A stretch of 32,137 nucleotides of DNA from Acidobacteriota bacterium. Lineage in GTDB: Bacteria > Acidobacteriota > Thermoanaerobaculia > Gp7-AA8 > JAHWKK01. The position numbers and the translations under genes are program-made. Below, piece after piece: positions 22,882 to 31,835 of this stretch. Position 1 is the stretch's first letter; each line of letters starts with the position of its first letter. The notes under the pieces are model-generated. The model saw only the letters and a list, made by a program, of their open reading frames with translations. It ran no database searches and was not told the origin of the DNA. The DNA lies in the NCBI GenBank assembly GCA_019347945.1, contig JAHWKK010000033.1:1-32137 (forward strand), in the 5' to 3' direction.

Positions 22882-24672
22882 ATGGGGATGAAAGGGTGGA
22901 AGGCAGCAGCGACTCTCGCGATGGTGCTCCTCGCAGCAGGAGCGTTCGCTGAGGAGACTCGCGCGAGGATTACCGACAACATCGAGGGAGTCCTGACCGA
23001 AGAAGGCGACCTGATGCTGGTCGTCCGTGCTCACAGAGGAGATGCCTGGAGCCGGCTTGCCCGCCGTGTGACGGGCGACGGGGCGAACTGGCGGCGGCTG
23101 GCGGAGATCAACGGTGCCGGCGAGAACCTGCTCGCCGGTCAGCGTGTGCGCGTGCCATGGACCTGGGTCCGCGACGAGCTGAAAGCAGCCGTCGTCGAGG
23201 AGATCTTTCCACACGATGGAAGGGTTGCCGACGGGTGGATTCATCAGGTCACCTTCGATCGGACCTTCGAGGGGGAGACGCTGTGGGAGATCGCACGCTG
23301 GTTCACCGGGGACGGACGCAACTACTCCGAGATCCGTTCTGCAAACCCCGGCCTCGCAATGTCGACCCGGGTGGGCGAACGAATCCTGATTCCGAGACGG
23401 TTTCTGCTGCCGGCGTTTGCCAATGCTCCCCTCTCCGCGGTCGACGGGCCGGACTACCGGGTCATTCAGATGGGGAGGGATGCGGCCGAAAGCGCTCTCC
23501 TGGAGTACGGTGCCGACGCAAACGGGAGCTGGGCGGAGTATCGGCTCAAGGAGGGGGAGGCGATCTACTCTTCGGTCGCGATCCGGTTCACGGGTCGGGT
23601 GCACGCGGACGACGTCAACCAAGCGGTGTCGCGAATCATCGAGCTCAACCGCATCGAGGACGTTTCGAGGCTACCGGTCGGATACCGCGTCCGGATTCCG
23701 CTCGAGCTCGTGACCGCGGAGTACCGGCCGCCGGGAGATCCGCTTCGCATCGCGTGGGAGAGAGAGGAGCGCGAGAGGATGCTGCTCGTCGACCGGCCGA
23801 GAGCGGCGCGTCTCGAAGGCGTCCAGATCGTGATCGATCCGGGTCACGGCGGCCGCGACGTCGGTGCCAGCCGTGGCGACCTCTGGGAGTCAAGCTACGT
23901 GTACGACATCGCCTGCCGCGTCAGAGACTATGCCGAGCGCGAGAGCGGCGCGAAGGTGTGGATCACGACGCGATCGAAGAGCCTCGGTTTTACGCCAGCC
24001 CTCGATGACACCGTGAGGAATGTGAAGGATCACATTCTTCTCACGAACCCTGTCTACGATCTCGACAATCCGGTGATTGGAGTCAATCTCCGGTGGTATC
24101 TCGCCAACGCGATTTTCTCGAATGCGGTCAGCGGCGGAACGAGTCCGGACAAGGTGGTGTTCATCTCGCTTCACGCCGATTCTCTCCACCCATCGCTACG
24201 CGGTGCGATGGCCTACGTCCCGGGGCAGCGGCACGTCACGGGGACGTTCGGCAAGCGTGAGGACGTCTATCTCGCGCGGGCCGAGGTCCGGCAGAATCCC
24301 GTCGTCACGCAGACGGCGGAGGAGGCGAGAACCGCCGAGGCGCTCTCGCGGAGAATGGCGGAGTCGATTCTCGGTGCGTTCGCGGAAGCGAATCTTCCGG
24401 TCCATCCGTACGGTGCCGTGCGCGGGCACGTCGTCCGCGGTGGAGGCGAGTGGGTGCCGGCGGTGATCCGGCACAACACGATTCCAACCCGCGTGCTTCT
24501 CGAAGTCGCGAACCTCGGCAACCCCGACGACCATTCGCTGCTGGGCAGCAGGAAATCCCGGGACCGGATCGCTCGCGCGATCTTCAGCGGAATCGAGTCG
24601 TATTTCGACAGCGAAGTCGAGGAGCGCTCGCTGATCGCGGGAACGACTGCTGCCGGCGCAGGTACGCGCTGA
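22882..24672 (+). CDS. secreted LysM-containing N-acetylmuramoyl-L-alanine amidase
   Basis: 596 residues. A signal peptide (MGMKGWKAAATLAMVLLAAG, cleavage after AFA near 23) targets it to the periplasm. Three LysM-like modules follow at about 40-90, 130-180 and 215-270, each ending in a V/I-R/L-I-P strand. The Amidase_3 domain is at about 310-590. Zinc ligand candidates are H322 (IDPGHGG), the Glu in DLWESSYVYD, and the His in FISLHADS; the catalytic Glu is in LLEVANLGN. It cleaves the amide bond between MurNAc and the stem peptide during wall turnover or cell separation. GTG 22855 and ATG 22888 are alternative starts. Confidence 0.92.
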   Translation: MGMKGWKAAATLAMVLLAAGAFAEETRARITDNIEGVLTEEGDLMLVVRAHRGDAWSRLARRVTGDGANWRRLAEINGAGENLLAGQRVRVPWTWVRDELKAAVVEEIFPHDGRVADGWIHQVTFDRTFEGETLWEIARWFTGDGRNYSEIRSANPGLAMSTRVGERILIPRRFLLPAFANAPLSAVDGPDYRVIQMGRDAAESALLEYGADANGSWAEYRLKEGEAIYSSVAIRFTGRVHADDVNQAVSRIIELNRIEDVSRLPVGYRVRIPLELVTAEYRPPGDPLRIAWEREERERMLLVDRPRAARLEGVQIVIDPGHGGRDVGASRGDLWESSYVYDIACRVRDYAERESGAKVWITTRSKSLGFTPALDDTVRNVKDHILLTNPVYDLDNPVIGVNLRWYLANAIFSNAVSGGTSPDKVVFISLHADSLHPSLRGAMAYVPGQRHVTGTFGKREDVYLARAEVRQNPVVTQTAEEARTAEALSRRMAESILGAFAEANLPVHPYGAVRGHVVRGGGEWVPAVIRHNTIPTRVLLEVANLGNPDDHSLLGSRKSRDRIARAIFSGIESYFDSEVEERSLIAGTTAAGAGTR

Positions 24673-24679
24673 GCGCACG

Positions 24680-24685
24680 TATAAT
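24680..24685 (+). promoter_or_regulatory. candidate -10 element of ribH
   Basis: A perfect TATAAT in high-GC surroundings, ending 11 bases before the ribH ATG. There is no Shine-Dalgarno between them and no good -35 at 17 bases. It may start a near-leaderless ribH-nusB transcript. Confidence 0.4.
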
Positions 24686-24696
24686 CCTGGCTGGCG

Positions 24697-25173
24697 ATGC
24701 CTGGCTTCTTTGAAGGATCTGATGACGCGAGCGGTTTCCGGTTCGGGATCGTCGCGAGCCGTTTCAACGAACGGCACACCGAGGCGCTGCTGGAGGGGGC
24801 GGTGCGGTGTCTCGAAGCGCACGGTGCGAGCTCGGACAGCATCCGGATCGTACGGGTGCCCGGCGCATTCGAGATCCCTCAGGTCACGGCATGGCTCGCG
24901 GAAGCGGGAACGGTGGACGCAATCGTGACTCTCGGCGCGTTGATCCGGGGTGAGACGCCGCATTTCGACTACATCTCCGCGCAGATGACCGATGGAATCT
25001 CGAGAGTGGCCGAGAGGACGGGGATTCCGGTTTCCTTCGGCGTGATCACATGCGACACGGTCGAGCAGGCAGACGAGCGCTGCTTCGGCGCACACAACAA
25101 GGGATGGGAGGCTGCTCTCGCTGCGATCGAGATGGCCGGACTCCGGACCAGGCTCACGGAAGGTGGAACGTGA
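24697..25173 (+). CDS. ribH: 6,7-dimethyl-8-ribityllumazine synthase
   Basis: 158-residue riboflavin-pathway enzyme that condenses 5-amino-6-ribitylaminouracil with dihydroxybutanone phosphate. Signature elements are VASRFNERHTEALL (19-32), VPGAFEIP (54-61), GALIRGETPHFDYI (80-93) with the catalytic H89, FGVITCDTVEQA, and the C-terminal NKGWEAALAAIEM. Length is typical. It is followed by nusB, the common ribH-nusB order. Its stop TGA overlaps the ATG of a 13-codon mini-ORF that leads to nusB. Confidence 0.96.
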   Translation: MPGFFEGSDDASGFRFGIVASRFNERHTEALLEGAVRCLEAHGASSDSIRIVRVPGAFEIPQVTAWLAEAGTVDAIVTLGALIRGETPHFDYISAQMTDGISRVAERTGIPVSFGVITCDTVEQADERCFGAHNKGWEAALAAIEMAGLRTRLTEGGT

Positions 25174-25214
25174 TGCGCATTGGCTCAGCCGAGCCGGCCC
25201 GGGGAGCCGGCTGA
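25173..25214 (+). promoter_or_regulatory. 13-codon mini-ORF and hairpin upstream of nusB
   Basis: An ATG overlapping the ribH stop (TGATG) opens a frame encoding MRIGSAEPARGAG. It ends in TGA three bases before the nusB ATG. GGAAGGTGG in the end of ribH could serve as its ribosome-binding site. Inside it, AGCCGGC (25192-25198) and GCCGGCT (25206-25212) form a 7-bp stem whose loop contains GGGGA, the only Shine-Dalgarno-like sequence before nusB. Translating the mini-ORF would open the hairpin, so it may couple nusB to ribH. Whether it is translated is inference. Confidence 0.4.
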
Positions 25215-25217
25215 TCA

Positions 25218-25640
25218 ATGGGGGCTCGGCGCACGGCACGGGAGCTGGCCCTGCAGATGCTTTTTCAGCAGGATCTGTCGGGCAACTCCTCCGAAAGGAT
25301 TCTGGACACGTTCGAGGACTACCTTCGCGCGAAGGAAACGGTGCGTCGATTCGCTCGACGGCTCTTTGTCGGCGCGTGGGAAAAAAAAGACGACATCGAT
25401 TCCATGATTGCGGATCAGGCCGAGCACTGGCGTGTCTCTCGAATGGCGGCGGTCGACCGGAACATCATCCGGATGGCCGTGTTCGAGATGCTTCACGAAA
25501 AGGATGCGCCCCCGCTGGTCGTGATCGACGAGGCGGTGGAGCTCGCAAAGCGATTCGGCAGCGATCGGTCCTCGCAATTCGTCAACGGGGTTCTCGACGG
25601 CATCATGAAGAAGAGCGGGCTTCCCTCGGGGAAGAAATGA
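25218..25640 (+). CDS. nusB: transcription antitermination factor NusB
   Basis: 140-residue all-helical RNA-binding factor that, with NusE (S10), binds boxA and promotes antitermination of rRNA operons. Typical features are [18 protein letters not shown] at the N terminus, [18 protein letters not shown] in the middle, and [29 protein letters not shown] at the C terminus. It follows ribH in the usual order. The ATG is five bases beyond a hairpin that holds the likely Shine-Dalgarno in its loop. Confidence 0.96.
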   Translation: MGARRTARELALQMLFQQDLSGNSSERILDTFEDYLRAKETVRRFARRLFVGAWEKKDDIDSMIADQAEHWRVSRMAAVDRNIIRMAVFEMLHEKDAPPLVVIDEAVELAKRFGSDRSSQFVNGVLDGIMKKSGLPSGKK

Positions 25641-25674
25641 CCATGACCTCGCTCAATCTGCGGGCGGTCGTTTC

Positions 25675-27912
25675 ATGAGCCTGCTCGGCCGTCTCGAGGA
25701 CCTCTCGATTCCGGACATCGTTCAGATCGTCTTTCTGAGCCGCCGCACCGGGATGCTGGAGATCATCGATGGGGATCAGAGATGGTGCATCTACTTCAGG
25801 CAGGGTCGCATCGTGGCCGCCGCCGCTCCCGAGGCGGGCAATCTCGGCACCTACCTCCGTCAGCGAGGTCTCGCATCGCCGGACATTCTCTCGAAGCTCG
25901 ACAGCGGAACCCCGGCCGGCGATCTGATTGACGCCGAGCTCATCTCTCCCGAGCAGCTCGGGGAAGCTGCAAAACTGATGATCGCAGAAGTGGTGGGAAG
26001 CCTCCGTGAGAAGGCCAGGGGTGAATTCAACTTCATTCTCAGCGAGACGGTCGATGATCGGATCGACTACGACCCGGACGCGATCTTTGCGGAAGGAGGC
26101 ATCTCTCCGGCCGAAGTGTTCGAGAGCGACGAGAAACTCAGACCGCTGCAGGGGCTCGAGGAGTCCCTGAGGGCCGGAAAAGCTCTGCTACGAGGCGAGA
26201 CGACCGCCGAAAAAGCCAGAGGAATCGGCTTTGGCGAAGAGATCCGGACCCTCACTTCACCCGGCTCCACGGCGGTTCCGGAGACCGCGGGGCGTTCTTT
26301 CGCGCAGGAGGAGCCCGCCTTCGAAAGTGCCGATCGGGACGAACCGGCGTTCGAGGACCTCGGAGAGGACGCGTTCGTCGACGCGCTCCCGGAGACCTTC
26401 ACGGGAAACGTCCCGATTCCGGAGATCCCCGGGTACCGGGCGCCGGTCTTCGAAGCGGTGCCGGAAGTCGAGCCTGAGATCGAGCCTGAGCAGGAGCCCG
26501 AGCCTGAGATCGAGCCTGAGCAGGAGCCCGAGCCTGAGATCGAGCCTGAGCAGGAGCCCGAGCCTGAGATCGAGCCTGAGCAGGAGCCCGAGCCTGAGAT
26601 CGAGCCTGAGCAGGAGCCCGAGCCCGAGATCGAGCCCGGACGGGAGCCCGAGCCTGAGATCGAGCAGCCTCCCCCCTTCGAGACGGTCAGCCCCGAGCCT
26701 CAGGCCGAGCTCGATCTGGAAGATGCGGACCTCGAGGAGGTGGCTGCAGCCGACACGCTGGAGAGCGAGGGGGTTCCGCCTATCGATCAGGTGCAGCTGG
26801 CTCTGGATCATGCGGGAGCGACCGGCGCGCTGCCGCCTTCGTTCGAGTCGTTCCAGAGGCCGAGCCCGGCGGTTGCGGAAGTCGACCGGAACGTAGTCCT
26901 GTTCGAGACGAACCCGATGATTCGCGTCGCTGCGAAGCGAACCTTCGCCGAGGCGGGATACAACCTTTCGCAGTATGGGGTCATCGAGGATGCCGCGGCA
27001 AGGATCGGGCAGCTTCTCACGGCGAACGAATTCTTCGTGACGTTTCTCGACGACTCGCCGGAAGTGGGAAACGCGTCGGTGGAACTGCTGAAAATGATCA
27101 AGAAGAAGAACCGGCACCTTCCGGTCGTGATCGTCGATCCGGAGGCGGACCTCGAGCGCCGGCACGAGGTACTGGAAAAGGGGGCCGAGCTCTACCTGAC
27201 CAAGCCTTCGCAGGCTCATCTTCGGCCGAACATCGCGATGACGAGCCTCAACCGGTTCGGCGACGAGATGCTGCTGTTCTGCCGGAAGGCCATCGAGGAC
27301 TGGAGTGAGCTCGCGCTGACGCTCAGCGACGACGACAAGCGGGTCGGAGCAGCGTTCTACGAGATTGCGGAGAGGGAGAGGTCGGGACGGTCACGAAATC
27401 TGGTCAAACACCTGATCGACGAGCTGTCGAATCCGGACGACATCACGACGGTCGCCGACACGATTCTGCGCCTGGCATCGGGATGGCTCGATCGAGGAGT
27501 CCTCTTCGTCGCATCGCCGGTCCGGTTCATCGGACTGGGGGGGTTCGGGGAGACGGGGACCGGCCGCCCGATGTTCGACCTGGCCCGGCGTCTCTGGATT
27601 CCGCGGGACGAAGATTCGGTCCTTCGCGATGTCGCGACCACGGGCAGATCGCACCGGGGAAAGATGAGACGAACCCCGACTAACGTTAAACTTGTCGAGG
27701 GCATGGGGAACCGGGTTCCTTCGGAGGTCATCGTGATCCCGATTGCGGACGGAGGAGAAGTGGCCGGTATTCTCTACGGAGACAACGGAGGGCAGAGGAT
27801 GCCTATGGGTGACATGAACGGGCTCGAGTTCTTCATCGAACAGGCCGGGCTCGCCTTTCACAACGCCGTTCTCGCCAATGCTCGGAAGAAGGGAATCGAC
27901 TGGAACGAATGA
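25675..27912 (+). CDS. DUF4388 (PATAN-like) scaffold with [10 protein letters not shown] repeats, receiver-like and GAF-like domains
   Basis: 745 residues. An N-terminal DUF4388/PATAN-type domain (about 1-140, [29 protein letters not shown]) is followed by a disordered acidic linker. The linker includes six copies of [10 protein letters not shown] or a close variant (about 266-325). A receiver-like domain follows (about 400-510), with VLFETN replacing the usual acidic pair but LDD and LTKPSQ retained. A helical segment and a GAF-like domain (about 580-735, ending [21 protein letters not shown]) complete it. DUF4388/PATAN proteins are linked to two-component signalling and surface motility in several phyla. 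Its stop overlaps the CheY start (ATGA), so it belongs to the chemosensory operon. The exact role is unknown. Confidence 0.8.
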   Translation: MSLLGRLEDLSIPDIVQIVFLSRRTGMLEIIDGDQRWCIYFRQGRIVAAAAPEAGNLGTYLRQRGLASPDILSKLDSGTPAGDLIDAELISPEQLGEAAKLMIAEVVGSLREKARGEFNFILSETVDDRIDYDPDAIFAEGGISPAEVFESDEKLRPLQGLEESLRAGKALLRGETTAEKARGIGFGEEIRTLTSPGSTAVPETAGRSFAQEEPAFESADRDEPAFEDLGEDAFVDALPETFTGNVPIPEIPGYRAPVFEAVPEVEPEIEPEQEPEPEIEPEQEPEPEIEPEQEPEPEIEPEQEPEPEIEPEQEPEPEIEPGREPEPEIEQPPPFETVSPEPQAELDLEDADLEEVAAADTLESEGVPPIDQVQLALDHAGATGALPPSFESFQRPSPAVAEVDRNVVLFETNPMIRVAAKRTFAEAGYNLSQYGVIEDAAARIGQLLTANEFFVTFLDDSPEVGNASVELLKMIKKKNRHLPVVIVDPEADLERRHEVLEKGAELYLTKPSQAHLRPNIAMTSLNRFGDEMLLFCRKAIEDWSELALTLSDDDKRVGAAFYEIAERERSGRSRNLVKHLIDELSNPDDITTVADTILRLASGWLDRGVLFVASPVRFIGLGGFGETGTGRPMFDLARRLWIPRDEDSVLRDVATTGRSHRGKMRRTPTNVKLVEGMGNRVPSEVIVIPIADGGEVAGILYGDNGGQRMPMGDMNGLEFFIEQAGLAFHNAVLANARKKGIDWNE
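26470..26664 (+). repeat. 30-bp in-frame tandem repeat
   Basis: Five identical 30-bp units (26470-26619), one diverged unit (26620-26649) and a half unit encode [10 protein letters not shown] in the linker of the DUF4388 protein. The identity extends to synonymous positions, which points to recent expansion. Copy number could vary by multiples of ten codons without breaking the frame. Confidence 0.95.
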
Positions 27913-28286
27913 CTACGAAACTCCTGGTCGTCGAAGACTCCCACTCGATGCGCGCCTATCTGACGACTCTGCTCCAGTCGTACGACATCGGGGACTTCGA
28001 GATCGTGGAGGCCTCGAGCGGATTCGAAGCGCTCAAGGTGCTCCCGCATCACGATTTCAGCGCGATCCTGACCGACATCAACATGCCGGACATCAATGGA
28101 CTGGAGCTCGTCAGCTTTCTGAAGAGTCACCCTCAATACCAGCGGATCCCGATTCTCGTGATCTCGACCGAGGCGACCGAAGAGGATCGAAAGCGCGCCG
28201 AATCTCTCGGCGCCGAGGCGTATCTGATCAAGCCGTTCGAGCCGCAAACCCTGGCCGACAAGCTCTCCAAATTGCTCGGGATCTGA
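27909..28286 (+). CDS. CheY-like response regulator
   Basis: 125-residue stand-alone receiver: acidic pair in VVEDSHSMR (7-15), phosphoacceptor D56 (ILTDINMPD), Thr in LVISTEAT, and Lys in LIKPFEPQ. It overlaps the preceding gene by four bases and is followed four bases later by the CheA gene, so it is the likely phosphoryl acceptor of that kinase. What it acts on (flagellar motor, type IV pilus, another enzyme) is not shown by the sequence. Confidence 0.93.
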   Translation: MTTKLLVVEDSHSMRAYLTTLLQSYDIGDFEIVEASSGFEALKVLPHHDFSAILTDINMPDINGLELVSFLKSHPQYQRIPILVISTEATEEDRKRAESLGAEAYLIKPFEPQTLADKLSKLLGI

Positions 28287-28290
28287 GGCG

Positions 28291-30285
28291 ATGAGTCGCG
28301 AGGACGATCGGGCCCGGCGCGAGTTCACTTCCGAAGCGGAGGAGCTCCTCGAGGCGTTGTCGGGCGGGCTCTCGGAGCTGGAATCCGCGGGCGGAAAGGT
28401 CCGGCCGGAAGTCGTCAACAGGATTTTCCGGGAAGTCCACTCGCTCAAAGGTCTGGCCGGGATGCTCGGGCTGACTGAGATCTCCGAGCTCTCCCACAAC
28501 CTCGAAGAGATGCTCGACCGGTTGAGGATGGGAAAGATTCCGATCACCAGCGAGCTCCTGGACGTCCTTTACGACTCGGTGGACGGCCTCAACAGGCTCG
28601 TGATGGCGATTCAGGATCCCGACGTCGCGGAGCTGATCGACGTCCCCGCCCTGATCTCCCGGATTCACCGGCTGACCCGTGCCGAGACGAGTGCGGTCAC
28701 TGACGATCCGCTGCTCGATCTCGACATCGACGAGCAGACGCGCAAGTCGCTCACCGAGTACGAGGAACATCGTCTCGCCACCTGCATCAGGGAAGGCCGA
28801 GCGGTCTTTTCCGTCAGCGTCTCGTTCGCGTTCGATTCGTTCGATACCGACCTCCGCACGGTCAACGACACCCTCGCCAGGGCGGGCGAGGTCATTTCCA
28901 CTCTCCCCTCGGTCGATCCCTCCGCGCCGGATCGTCTCGGCTTCCGCCTCCTGTTCGGAACCGAGCTCAGCCTCGAGGAGGTGCGGGATCTCGCAGGCGA
29001 TGGCGATGTCAGCCCGCTGAGCACAGGCGCGAGAGCTCCCGCCGCCGTCGACGAGGAGATTTCCCTCAGAAGTATCGGCCAGACGGTCAGGGTCGACATC
29101 GCACGGCTCGACCATGTGATGAATGTCGTCGGCGAGCTGCTGATCGAACGGGCGCACCTCGAAAACCTTTCGCGGTCCGAACAGATGGATCGAAACCATG
29201 CGATTGCTCAGGAGCTGCTCAAGCTCTCGCGGAATCTCGACCGGCGTCTCGGAGATCTTCAGCGGTCGGTCATCGAGATGAGGATGGTTCCGGTCGGCCA
29301 GATCTACGCCAAGCTCTCACGCGCGATTCGAAAGATCGCACGGGAGCTCGGTAAGGAGATCGAGCTCACTCTGAAGGGGGAGGACACCGAGCTCGACAAG
29401 GTGATGGTCGAAGAGTTGGGCGATCCGCTCCTGCACCTCATCCGGAACGCGATCGACCACGGAATCGAGAGCGCCGAAGAGAGGAAAAAGAGAGGGAAAG
29501 AAGAAACCGGAAAGGTCACTGTCGCCGCGTATCAGAAGGGGAATTCCGTGGTCATCGACGTCACCGACGACGGTGCGGGAATCGATTCGGAGAAGGTAGC
29601 GAACGTGGCGAAGAAACGGGGTCTGATCACGGACGAGAAGAATCTCTCGAAGCGGCAGATCATCGATCTCATTTTCGAGCCTGGGTTTTCGACCGCGACT
29701 AGCGTGAGCGAGATATCCGGAAGGGGAGTCGGTCTGGACGTCGTGAAGAGAAACATATCGGCGCTGAAGGGCTCGATCGAGATTCTCTCGACGCCGGGAG
29801 AGGGGACGACGTTCCGAATCACCCTTCCGATTACCCTGGCCATCATTCAGGCGCTCGTGGTCGAGATTCTCGAAAATCGATACGCGATACCGCTGACCTC
29901 CGTGGATGAGATTGTGCGAATCTGGGAACGGGACATCTCGAAGATCGGTATGAGAGAAGTCTATTACCTGCGCGAGGTTCCGATTCCGCTCGTGCGGCTT
30001 TCGGACGCGTTCGGTCTCGAGGACGAACGAGCCGGTCCCGACGAAAAGTGGTTCGTGGTGGTGGTTCGGGGCACCGAGGGTACGACCGGAATCATGGTCG
30101 ACAGAATCATCCGACAGCAGGAGGTCGTCATCAAGTCGATCGGCCGCCGGCTCGAAGGTGTGCCGGGGGTCGCGGGTGCGACCGAGATCGGTGAAGACGA
30201 TGCAGTGATCGTCGTCGATACCTCTTCGCTCATCGCGAGCTTCGGCGCGCCGGCACGAGAGAAGCGGCGGCGGGCGGGGGCCTGA
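28291..30285 (+). CDS. cheA: CheA-type chemosensory histidine kinase
   Basis: 664 residues. The P1/HPt domain carries the phosphorylated H50 (FREVHSLKGLAGMLG). A P2-like or linker module follows at about 148-245 (CIREGRAVFSVSVSFAFDSF). The P3 dimerisation helices are at about 260-330. The P4 HATPase has its N box in HLIRNAIDHGIES, G1 in DDGAGID and G2 in SGRGVGLDVV. The P5 CheW-like domain is at about 510-655. All catalytic elements are intact. No receptor (MCP), CheR or CheB gene is within the window. Context with CheY, CheW, DUF4388 and an AAA ATPase suggests an alternative chemosensory system rather than classical chemotaxis. Confidence 0.94.
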   Translation: MSREDDRARREFTSEAEELLEALSGGLSELESAGGKVRPEVVNRIFREVHSLKGLAGMLGLTEISELSHNLEEMLDRLRMGKIPITSELLDVLYDSVDGLNRLVMAIQDPDVAELIDVPALISRIHRLTRAETSAVTDDPLLDLDIDEQTRKSLTEYEEHRLATCIREGRAVFSVSVSFAFDSFDTDLRTVNDTLARAGEVISTLPSVDPSAPDRLGFRLLFGTELSLEEVRDLAGDGDVSPLSTGARAPAAVDEEISLRSIGQTVRVDIARLDHVMNVVGELLIERAHLENLSRSEQMDRNHAIAQELLKLSRNLDRRLGDLQRSVIEMRMVPVGQIYAKLSRAIRKIARELGKEIELTLKGEDTELDKVMVEELGDPLLHLIRNAIDHGIESAEERKKRGKEETGKVTVAAYQKGNSVVIDVTDDGAGIDSEKVANVAKKRGLITDEKNLSKRQIIDLIFEPGFSTATSVSEISGRGVGLDVVKRNISALKGSIEILSTPGEGTTFRITLPITLAIIQALVVEILENRYAIPLTSVDEIVRIWERDISKIGMREVYYLREVPIPLVRLSDAFGLEDERAGPDEKWFVVVVRGTEGTTGIMVDRIIRQQEVVIKSIGRRLEGVPGVAGATEIGEDDAVIVVDTSSLIASFGAPAREKRRRAGA

Positions 30286-30288
30286 CCG

Positions 30289-31101
30289 ATGTTCGAGGAA
30301 CACTTCGGATTCAGCGAAAAGCCGTTCGGCAAGACGCCCGACCCATCTTTCCTTTTCGAGAGCCGGCAACACAGCGAAGCTCTGGCCCGTCTCGAGTACG
30401 CCGTCGAGGACAAGGATCTCGCGCTTCTCGTTGGAGACATCGGCTGCGGCAAGACGACTCTTTCGCGAGCTCTGATCGACCGGATCGGTGACTCACGGCC
30501 GGTCGTACTTCTGATCAACCCTCGTCTGACCCCGTCCCAGCTTCTCCGCTCGATTGCCGCGGGTCTCGGAGCCGAGCCGAGATTCTTCAGAAACGATCTT
30601 CTGGACCAGATCCATTCGCTCCTGTTCGAGCTCTACGAAGAGGAGCGTTCGCCCGTGCTCATCATCGACGAGGCCCAGCTGATCCCTTCGAAAGCGACGT
30701 TCGACGAGATCAGGCTGCTGACCAACTTTCAGCTCGACGACGAGAATCTTCTCTCGGTGATTCTCATCGGACAGCCAGAGCTCGAGGTCCGCCTCGACCG
30801 CAAGCCGTATGAACCGCTGAGGCAGCGGATCGGCCTCCGTTACCGGCTCGGTGCACTCGATCAGACGGAGACCCGCGAGTACGTGTCGCATCGGGTCAGA
30901 AAAGCGGGAGCGGCGGCCGATCCGTTCACGGAGGAATCCGTCCGCGCCCTCTACGAAGTGACACGCGGAATACCGCGGCTGATCAACTCGGTGGCGACTA
31001 CGGCGCTCCTCGACGCCTTCGGAGACGATACGCACGAGATCGACGCGGAAAGAATTCGTGACGCCGCTCTCGAGCACCGGCTGATCGAGGAGAGCGCCTG
31101 A
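30289..31101 (+). CDS. ExeA/GspA-type AAA ATPase
   Basis: 270 residues. The N terminus MFEEHFGFSEKPFGKTPDPSFLF is the hallmark of ExeA-type ATPases. Walker A GDIGCGKTT is at 49-57, Walker B LIIDEAQ at 124-130, a sensor region in VILIGQPEL, and an arginine-rich RQRIGLRYRL segment. A small helical lid with TRGIPRLINSVA follows. Relatives energise assembly of secretion or surface structures and sometimes carry peptidoglycan-binding domains, which are absent here. It is encoded between cheA and cheW: 3 bases after cheA and overlapping cheW by one base (TGATG). It is therefore almost certainly co-translated with the chemosensory proteins; how it contributes is unknown. Confidence 0.88.
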   Translation: MFEEHFGFSEKPFGKTPDPSFLFESRQHSEALARLEYAVEDKDLALLVGDIGCGKTTLSRALIDRIGDSRPVVLLINPRLTPSQLLRSIAAGLGAEPRFFRNDLLDQIHSLLFELYEEERSPVLIIDEAQLIPSKATFDEIRLLTNFQLDDENLLSVILIGQPELEVRLDRKPYEPLRQRIGLRYRLGALDQTETREYVSHRVRKAGAAADPFTEESVRALYEVTRGIPRLINSVATTALLDAFGDDTHEIDAERIRDAALEHRLIEESA

Positions 31102-31835
31102 TGGTGGATCTCGTCAAGATCCGGAAGAAGGCGAAGGAGAAGAAACAGGAGAAGGCCGGCGACGCGGACGCTGCTCCTCCGATCGAGGCCGGCTCCGAGC
31201 CGGAGCCAGCGAAGAAGGTCCGGCGGAAGAGCAGAGCGAAGAAAGCGCCGGAAAAGAAGGTCGACGGACGAACGGCAGCAGCGGAGGGACCCGATAGCCC
31301 CGCACGGTCCGCGGCCGATGACGCCGTGGTTCGTCTCGACGAGTTCAAGCGGACGGCGGGACTTCGCGTCGCGGACGATGATGAGCAGGAGTCCGAGGCC
31401 GAGACTCTGCAGGCAGACGTCTCCGAGCTGCTTACATTCCAGCTCGGAGAGGAGATGTACTCGATCGACGTCGGGCTGGTCGAGCAGATCATCGTTCCGC
31501 GCGACTGGACTCCGGTGCCGAATGCGCCCGCCGAGATTCTCGGCATATTTTCCCTCCGGGGGAAAATCGTGACGTTGATCGATGTCGCGAAGATTCTCGA
31601 TCTCGAATGGACATGGAAGGAAGTACTCGATTCCCGGATCATCGTGGTCAATTCGGAGGGCGATACGTTCGGATTTCGAGTCGATCGGGTCCTGAGAGTG
31701 GTCCGGGTGGAGCAGGCGAGGATACAGCCCCAGCCGGTGGTTTCGGGCGGCGAACGGAGCGAGATGGTCACCGGAATTGTGACGCTGGACGGGAAGACAA
31801 TCTCTGTTTTGAGTGTCTCCAGACTGACGGGCTGA
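31101..31835 (+). CDS. cheW: CheW-like adaptor with basic N-terminal extension
   Basis: 244 residues. The first 100 or so are disordered and strongly charged (runs of KK/EK, then acidic), ahead of a CheW domain at about 108-244. The CheW domain has LLTFQLGEEMYSIDVGLVEQI, APAEILGIFSLRGKIVTLIDV and DTFGFRVDRVLRVVRV. CheW couples receptors to CheA. The long basic extension is unusual for CheW and might bind nucleic acid, membrane or the acidic repeat linker of the DUF4388 protein; this is speculation. The start overlaps the ATPase stop by one base. Confidence 0.9.
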   Translation: MVDLVKIRKKAKEKKQEKAGDADAAPPIEAGSEPEPAKKVRRKSRAKKAPEKKVDGRTAAAEGPDSPARSAADDAVVRLDEFKRTAGLRVADDDEQESEAETLQADVSELLTFQLGEEMYSIDVGLVEQIIVPRDWTPVPNAPAEILGIFSLRGKIVTLIDVAKILDLEWTWKEVLDSRIIVVNSEGDTFGFRVDRVLRVVRVEQARIQPQPVVSGGERSEMVTGIVTLDGKTISVLSVSRLTG

